In this document: positions 6,637-8,587 of the stretch, piece after piece | How positions within the stretch are numbered: the stretch's first letter is position 1 | How the letters are laid out: every line of letters begins with the position of its first letter | From: Flavobacteriaceae bacterium | GTDB taxonomy: Bacteria; Bacteroidota; Bacteroidia; Flavobacteriales; Flavobacteriaceae | NCBI GenBank assembly: GCA_019090365.1 | Contig: JAHRWC010000260.1 | Span: 1 to 8,587 of the forward strand | Reading direction: 5' to 3' | Length of the DNA stretch: 8,587 bases | Program-made: the position numbers and the translations under genes | The notes under the pieces: generated by a model | Seen by the model: only the letters and a program-made list of their open reading frames with translations | The model's database searches: none | What the model was told of the DNA's origin: nothing

Positions 6637-7470
6637 TTATGGCTTACCTTTTAGGTTTTGTATTAAAGTTATGCATTCTTTTGCTTCTTTTACATCGTGA
6701 ACCCTTAAAATATGTGCTCCCTTAAAAAGTGCTATTGAATGTAGAACTGTAGTTCCGTTAAGTGCTTCTTTAGGGGAATTAGCTAATGTTTTGTAAATCA
6801 TCGATTTTCTAGAAATTCCAACAAGAAGCGGTACTTCTAAATGGTTAAATAATTCTAGGTGATTCATCAATTCAAAATTTTGCTTTTGGGTTTTTGCAAA
6901 TCCAAATCCAGGATCAATAATGATATCTTTTATCCCAAGACTCGTTGCTTTATTTATTTTTTCAGAAAAATAATAAATAAGCTCCTTAGTAATATCTTCA
7001 TACGAAGTTTGGCTTGCCATTGTTTTTGGCGTGCCTCTCATGTGCATAACAATATATGGTACTTTTAGAGCAGCAACGGTTTCAAACATATGTTCGTCAA
7101 GGTTTCCACCAGAAATATCATTTATAATAGCTGCGCCAGCTAAAACCGCTTTTTCAGCTACATCACTACGGAATGTGTCAATCGAAATGATTGCTTCAGG
7201 AAATTCTTTTATAAGAAGTTGAATCACAGGAATTACTCTATTTAATTCTTCTTCTTCTGAAACAAAATCTGCTCCTGGTCTCGAACTATATCCTCCAACA
7301 TCTAAAAAGGTAGCTCCATCATCTAGCATTTTTTTAGCTTTTTGAACGACCTCTTTTTCAGAAATCAAACTACCTCCATCAAAAAATGAATCTGGTGTAA
7401 GATTTAAGATTCCCATAATTTTTGGGATTGATACATCTATTAGAGTACCTTTACAATTAATTGTTTTCAA
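6637..7470 (-). CDS. folP: Dihydropteroate synthase
   Basis: FolP condenses p-aminobenzoate with hydroxymethyl-dihydropterin pyrophosphate to make dihydropteroate in folate synthesis, and is the target of sulfonamides. The 277-residue protein is a complete TIM barrel with all family motifs: MGILNLTPDSF (19-29, N23 and D27), loop-2 DVGGYSSRPGA (57-67), SIDTF (96-100), INDISGG (116-122), MHMRGTP (142-148), DPGFGFAK (186-193, D186 and K193), GISRKS (218-223, K222) and LRVHDV (255-260). Loop 2 has YSS where E. coli-type enzymes have EST. The start is TTG (7470-7468): a stop codon lies upstream in frame with no ATG between, and this start gives the MKTINCKGTLID beginning that I recognise from flavobacterial homologues. 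It is the first gene of a likely folP-cdaA unit, and is divergent from the DUF1599 gene with 52 bp between. Confidence 0.96.
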   Translation of the reverse strand: MKTINCKGTLIDVSIPKIMGILNLTPDSFFDGGSLISEKEVVQKAKKMLDDGATFLDVGGYSSRPGADFVSEEEELNRVIPVIQLLIKEFPEAIISIDTFRSDVAEKAVLAGAAIINDISGGNLDEHMFETVAALKVPYIVMHMRGTPKTMASQTSYEDITKELIYYFSEKINKATSLGIKDIIIDPGFGFAKTQKQNFELMNHLELFNHLEVPLLVGISRKSMIYKTLANSPKEALNGTTVLHSIALFKGAHILRVHDVKEAKECITLIQNLKGKP

Positions 7471-7494
7471 TTTTTTAAATTGATTTATTTAAGC

Positions 7495-7502
7495 GAAATT
7501 TA
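7495..7502 (-). promoter_or_regulatory. Candidate -7 promoter element for folP-cdaA
   Basis: On the minus strand TAAATTTC differs from TAnnTTTG at one position and is followed by GC. It lies 24 bp before the folP start, the same spacing as at truA and the DUF4293 gene. No -33 TTG is seen, and no convincing plus-strand element for the DUF1599 gene was found in the 52-bp gap. Confidence 0.35.
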
Positions 7503-7522
7503 CGGAAAATCTTACAGACCTC

Positions 7523-8059
7523 ATGCCAGATACTTCAAAACAATATGACGACGTTATAACAAAATGTAGAAGCCTGTTTATCAATAAAATGAAAGATTAT
7601 GGAAGTGCTTGGCGAATTCTACGCCTACCTTCTTTAACAGATCAAATTTTTATTAAAGCACAACGTATTCGTGGATTGCAACAAAATGAGGTGCAGAAAG
7701 TAGATGAAGGACAAGCAAGTGAGTTTATTGGGATCATCAATTATTCAATCATGGCTTTAGTACAACTTGAAAAAGGAGTTGTTGAAAATCCAGACATGAA
7801 TATGAACGAAGCAACTGCCGAATACGATAAAAACATTGAAATTACCAAGGATCTAATGATGAATAAAAATCATGATTATGGTGAAGCTTGGCGCGAAATG
7901 AGAGTGAGTTCGTTAACCGATTTAATTTTACAAAAATTACTTCGTGTTAAACAAATTGAAGACAATAAAGGGAAAACAATTGTTTCTGAAGGATTAGATG
8001 CAAATTATCAAGACATGATAAATTATGCTGTTTTTGCATTAATTCATTTAGAAGAATAA
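7523..8059 (+). CDS. DUF1599 protein with two tandem copies of the domain
   Basis: A soluble 178-residue protein made of two homologous halves (about 8-85 and 101-178) joined by a short linker. Each half carries NK-x-x-DYG-x-AWR (N21-R31; N114-R124), then R-x-x-SLTD, a Lys/Arg-rich helix, and INY-x-x-x-AL-x-x-LE. By hand alignment the halves are roughly 35-40 % identical. I recognise the family as DUF1599, which I believe has also been named a nucleotide-modification-associated domain; the biochemical activity is not established. The repeated DYG/AW and INY motifs would fit an all-helical fold with a duplicated site, but that is inference. The ATG at 7523 starts just before the first repeat. 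The gene is divergent from folP and 11 bp upstream of the DoxX/MauE-like gene, so the last two are probably co-transcribed. From memory this neighbourhood is common in Bacteroidota. Confidence 0.82.
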   Translation: MPDTSKQYDDVITKCRSLFINKMKDYGSAWRILRLPSLTDQIFIKAQRIRGLQQNEVQKVDEGQASEFIGIINYSIMALVQLEKGVVENPDMNMNEATAEYDKNIEITKDLMMNKNHDYGEAWREMRVSSLTDLILQKLLRVKQIEDNKGKTIVSEGLDANYQDMINYAVFALIHLEE

Positions 8060-8070
8060 AAATATATATT

Positions 8071-8587
8071 ATGAAATTACTTGTCCATTTTTCAAGAATT
8101 TTTGTTGGGGTATTATTTATTATCAGTGGTTTAATTAAATTAAATGACCCTGTTGGCTTTTCATTTAAGCTCAAAGATTATTTTGCTCCAGAGGTATTAA
8201 ACATGGAATTTTTAATTCCCTATGCTTTATTATTAGCCATTTTTGTGGTGGTCTATGAAGTAATGTTAGGTGTAATGCTTTTAATCGGCTATGCCAAGAA
8301 ATTTACACTTTGGAGTTTATTTTTAATGATTATATTCTTTACATTCCTTACTTTTTATTCAGCATATTTTAACAAAGTAACCGATTGTGGATGCTTTGGA
8401 GATGCTGTAAAATTAACACCTTGGGAATCCTTTACAAAAGATATAGTTTTACTTGTTTTCATTTTAATTCTATACTTCGGAAGAGACCTTATCAAACCAT
8501 TATTTACCAGTTTAATAAGGATTATAATCGTGTATGTAGCTTTTATTGGCTGTTTATTGTTTGGATATCATGTGTTAAATCATCTTC
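8071..8587 (+). CDS. DoxX/MauE-like membrane protein (BT_3928-type), truncated by right edge
   Basis: The frame begins at ATG 8071 and stays open for 172 codons to the window edge, so the C-terminus is missing. The visible part is a membrane protein with hydrophobic stretches at about 5-22, 46-72, 80-100, 124-136 and 147-167. The features are GVLFIISGLIKLNDP near the start (DoxX-like) and a conserved TDCGCFGD motif (C106, C108) in the loop after the third hydrophobic stretch. The latter is typical of the MauE/DoxX-like group, whose best-known member helps mature methylamine dehydrogenase. The CxC pair suggests a thiol or redox role, which is not shown. It follows the DUF1599 gene by 11 bp. 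From memory, Bacteroidota relatives often carry an additional C-terminal region and are followed by tpiA; neither can be seen here. Family call moderately sure. Confidence 0.8.
   Translation, partial: MKLLVHFSRIFVGVLFIISGLIKLNDPVGFSFKLKDYFAPEVLNMEFLIPYALLLAIFVVVYEVMLGVMLLIGYAKKFTLWSLFLMIIFFTFLTFYSAYFNKVTDCGCFGDAVKLTPWESFTKDIVLLVFILILYFGRDLIKPLFTSLIRIIIVYVAFIGCLLFGYHVLNHL

Noticed and set aside
7947..8174. Minus-strand 75-codon frame spanning the DUF1599/DoxX junction
   Set aside because: It overlaps two well-supported plus-strand genes and resembles no family.
1..8587. Search for mobile elements, defence systems, prophage genes, rRNA or tRNA
   Set aside because: No transposase, integrase, terminal repeats, toxin-antitoxin pair, RNA gene or CRISPR array was seen; the complete genes look intact and of housekeeping type.

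Overview
The window is AT-rich chromosomal housekeeping DNA that reads as a member of the Bacteroidota, most likely a flavobacterium (Flavobacteriaceae). The reasons are: a Rho factor with a long N/K/Q/P-rich insertion; a DUF4293 membrane gene divergent from rho; a DUF1599 protein and a MauE/DoxX-type membrane protein next to folP; start codons without Shine-Dalgarno sequences; and several matches to the Bacteroidota -7 promoter element TAnnTTTG. Genus cannot be told from this window.

Layout. (1) 1-233, +: the C-terminal end of a MORN-repeat protein cut by the left edge, closed by a strong hairpin terminator. (2) 288-2039, -: rho. (3) 2040-2238: a 199-bp divergent intergenic region. (4) 2239-2649, +: DUF4293 membrane protein, ending at a 14-bp-stem hairpin terminator shared with the convergent gene. 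(5) 2708-3199, -: YfcE-type metallophosphoesterase, divergent from (6) 3273-4016, +: truA, followed 33 bp later by (7) 4050-5813, +: a type I ABC exporter. (8) 5823-6596, -: diadenylate cyclase (cdaA type), the downstream partner of (9) 6637-7470, -: folP. (10) 7523-8059, +: a duplicated-domain DUF1599 protein, followed 11 bp later by (11) 8071 to the right edge, +: a DoxX/MauE-like membrane protein with a CxC motif, truncated by the window.

How they work together. This is a set of short housekeeping units arranged head-to-head and tail-to-tail, not one system: transcription termination (Rho), tRNA pseudouridylation (TruA), export (ABC protein), folate synthesis (FolP) and c-di-AMP synthesis (CdaA). 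Each convergent pair is separated by a hairpin that can serve both strands. The divergent pairs are packed tightly (52-199 bp), and at yfcE/truA two opposed -7 elements share one palindrome.

I found no mobile elements, CRISPR arrays, rRNA or tRNA genes, phage genes or defence genes, and nothing that I would call a new multi-gene system. The points most worth a second look are the disordered, internally repeated insertion in Rho, the folP-cdaA pairing without cdaR, the duplicated DUF1599 protein, the yfcE/truA promoter palindrome, and the high share of non-ATG starts (three TTG and one GTG among nine genes with a visible start).
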